A stretch of DNA of 5,447 bases from Cellvibrionales bacterium (GTDB taxonomy: Bacteria; Pseudomonadota; Gammaproteobacteria; Pseudomonadales; JAHEGP01): assembly GCA_024645065.1 (NCBI GenBank), contig JAHEGP010000208.1:1-5447 (forward strand). Reading direction: 5' to 3'. Each line of letters begins with the position of its first letter. The stretch's first letter is position 1. Under the pieces are notes generated by a model. It had not been told where the DNA came from, searched no databases, and was given only the letters and a program-made list of their open reading frames with translations. Positions 5,102 through 5,447 of this stretch are shown piece after piece. Made by a program: the position numbers and the translations under genes.

Positions 5102-5407
5102 TTACTTGCGAAGTTTGCGCGCATTGGCGCGGGTTTTGCTGCGGACAGGTTGCAGCGCAGCAGTGGCGATCGCCAGTGGGTTGGATCCGCGCGCGGTGGC
5201 GATCGCGGCTCGTTCCGCCGCAGCCGCAAGGGTACTGACTTTCTCCATCACCATCCCGGCGGCTTCAGGGCCCGTCATAGCGCCCCGAGCTATGCGCAGC
5301 GAACGCCGCAGAATGACTTCACCTGCAGCCATTGACATTTCGTGGTAAGCCACAGCGAAGTCGAACCAGGCGCTGAAGACCTCGTGGCCTTTGGGGAATC
5401 CAAGCAT
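5102..5407 (-). CDS. Small Ala-rich helical protein, weakly phasin-like (101 aa)
   Basis: The protein has no signal peptide or membrane segment, so it is probably cytoplasmic. Residues about 7-40 are amphipathic (HEVFSAWFDFAVAYHEMSMA, then GEVILRRSLRIAR). Residues 48-80 form an Ala-rich helix with AAGMVMEKVSTLAAAAERAA, and the tail is strongly basic (RSKTRANARKLRK, 89-101). This layout resembles short proteobacterial phasin-like or polyhydroxyalkanoate-granule-associated helical proteins, in which an 'EK' core helix is followed by a basic C-terminus. That likeness is from memory and weak. The start at ATG 5407 is supported by AGGAG 8 nt upstream; a GTG at 5416 overlaps that SD and is rejected. 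AIAT occurs twice (residues 69-72 and 79-82), encoded by an 11-bp direct repeat. The gene is real with fair confidence; its function is not established. Confidence 0.68.
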   Translation of the reverse strand: MLGFPKGHEVFSAWFDFAVAYHEMSMAAGEVILRRSLRIARGAMTGPEAAGMVMEKVSTLAAAAERAAIATARGSNPLAIATAALQPVRSKTRANARKLRK

Positions 5408-5415
5408 GCGATACA

Positions 5416-5420
5416 CTCCT
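5416..5420 (-). promoter_or_regulatory. Ribosome binding site for the small Ala-rich protein
   Basis: On the minus strand, AGGAG is followed by an 8-nt spacer and ATG 5407. It fixes the start and excludes the overlapping GTG. Confidence 0.65.
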
Positions 5421-5434
5421 GTAAGTTGTCGCCC

Positions 5435-5440
5435 ACTATA
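5435..5440 (-). promoter_or_regulatory. Candidate -10 box for the small Ala-rich gene
   Basis: On the minus strand, TATAGT (5 of 6 to TATAAT) lies 27 nt upstream of ATG 5407, compatible with a short 5' UTR. The matching -35 position would lie outside the window, so this cannot be confirmed here. Confidence 0.3.
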
Positions 5441-5447
5441 ACGCCAC

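Noticed and set aside
5163..5206. Two GTGGCGATCGC copies (11 bp, 33 nt apart), each containing GCGATCGC like the cyanobacterial HIP1 octamer
   Set aside because: Both lie in frame inside the small Ala-rich gene and encode the repeated AIAT. Two copies are no evidence of HIP1-type iteration.

Overview
The window looks like chromosomal DNA of a Gram-negative, probably marine-type gammaproteobacterium. The evidence is four consecutive genes whose products carry lipoboxes suited to outer-membrane sorting, an LpoB-type penicillin-binding-protein activator, a COG3014-type protein, strong Shine-Dalgarno sites and moderately high GC. The taxon is inferred from gene content, not proven.

Layout. Positions 1-189 are a leader with no gene I can support. 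Positions 190-3672 (+) hold a tight four-gene operon: an LPP20-family lipoprotein, an LpoB-like lipoprotein (4-nt ATGA overlap with the first gene), a TPR-containing COG3014-like lipoprotein (5-nt gap), and a second, longer LPP20-type lipoprotein (14-nt gap from its SD-supported start). Positions 3673-3999 separate this operon from a convergent gene and are mostly occupied by a compact 263-bp element. The right part (4000-5407) is on the minus strand: a secreted CAP-domain (YkwD/SCP-like) protein, a 367-bp gene-free stretch, and a small Ala-rich helical protein that faintly resembles phasin-type proteins.

How the genes may work together. All four operon products should be exported, lipidated and sorted to the outer membrane facing the periplasm. 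An LpoB relative among them points to peptidoglycan-synthase control or another envelope-spanning assembly. The two LPP20 proteins and the TPR protein look like structural or scaffolding partners. Their actual function is not known from sequence.

Most notable feature. The element at 3738-4000 has 32-bp imperfect terminal inverted repeats (26/32 matched). It is bordered on both sides by CTAG, consistent with a TA target duplication as in IS630/Tc1-mariner-type MITEs. Inside it are two further long stems (18 bp and a perfect 14 bp), arranged so that the whole element can fold as a three-way junction. Its right end abuts the stop codon of the CAP gene, and the TAG stop is itself part of the CTAG target. 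It may be a mobile element, a structured RNA/ssDNA, and a bidirectional transcription barrier between convergent units; only the sequence architecture is seen directly.
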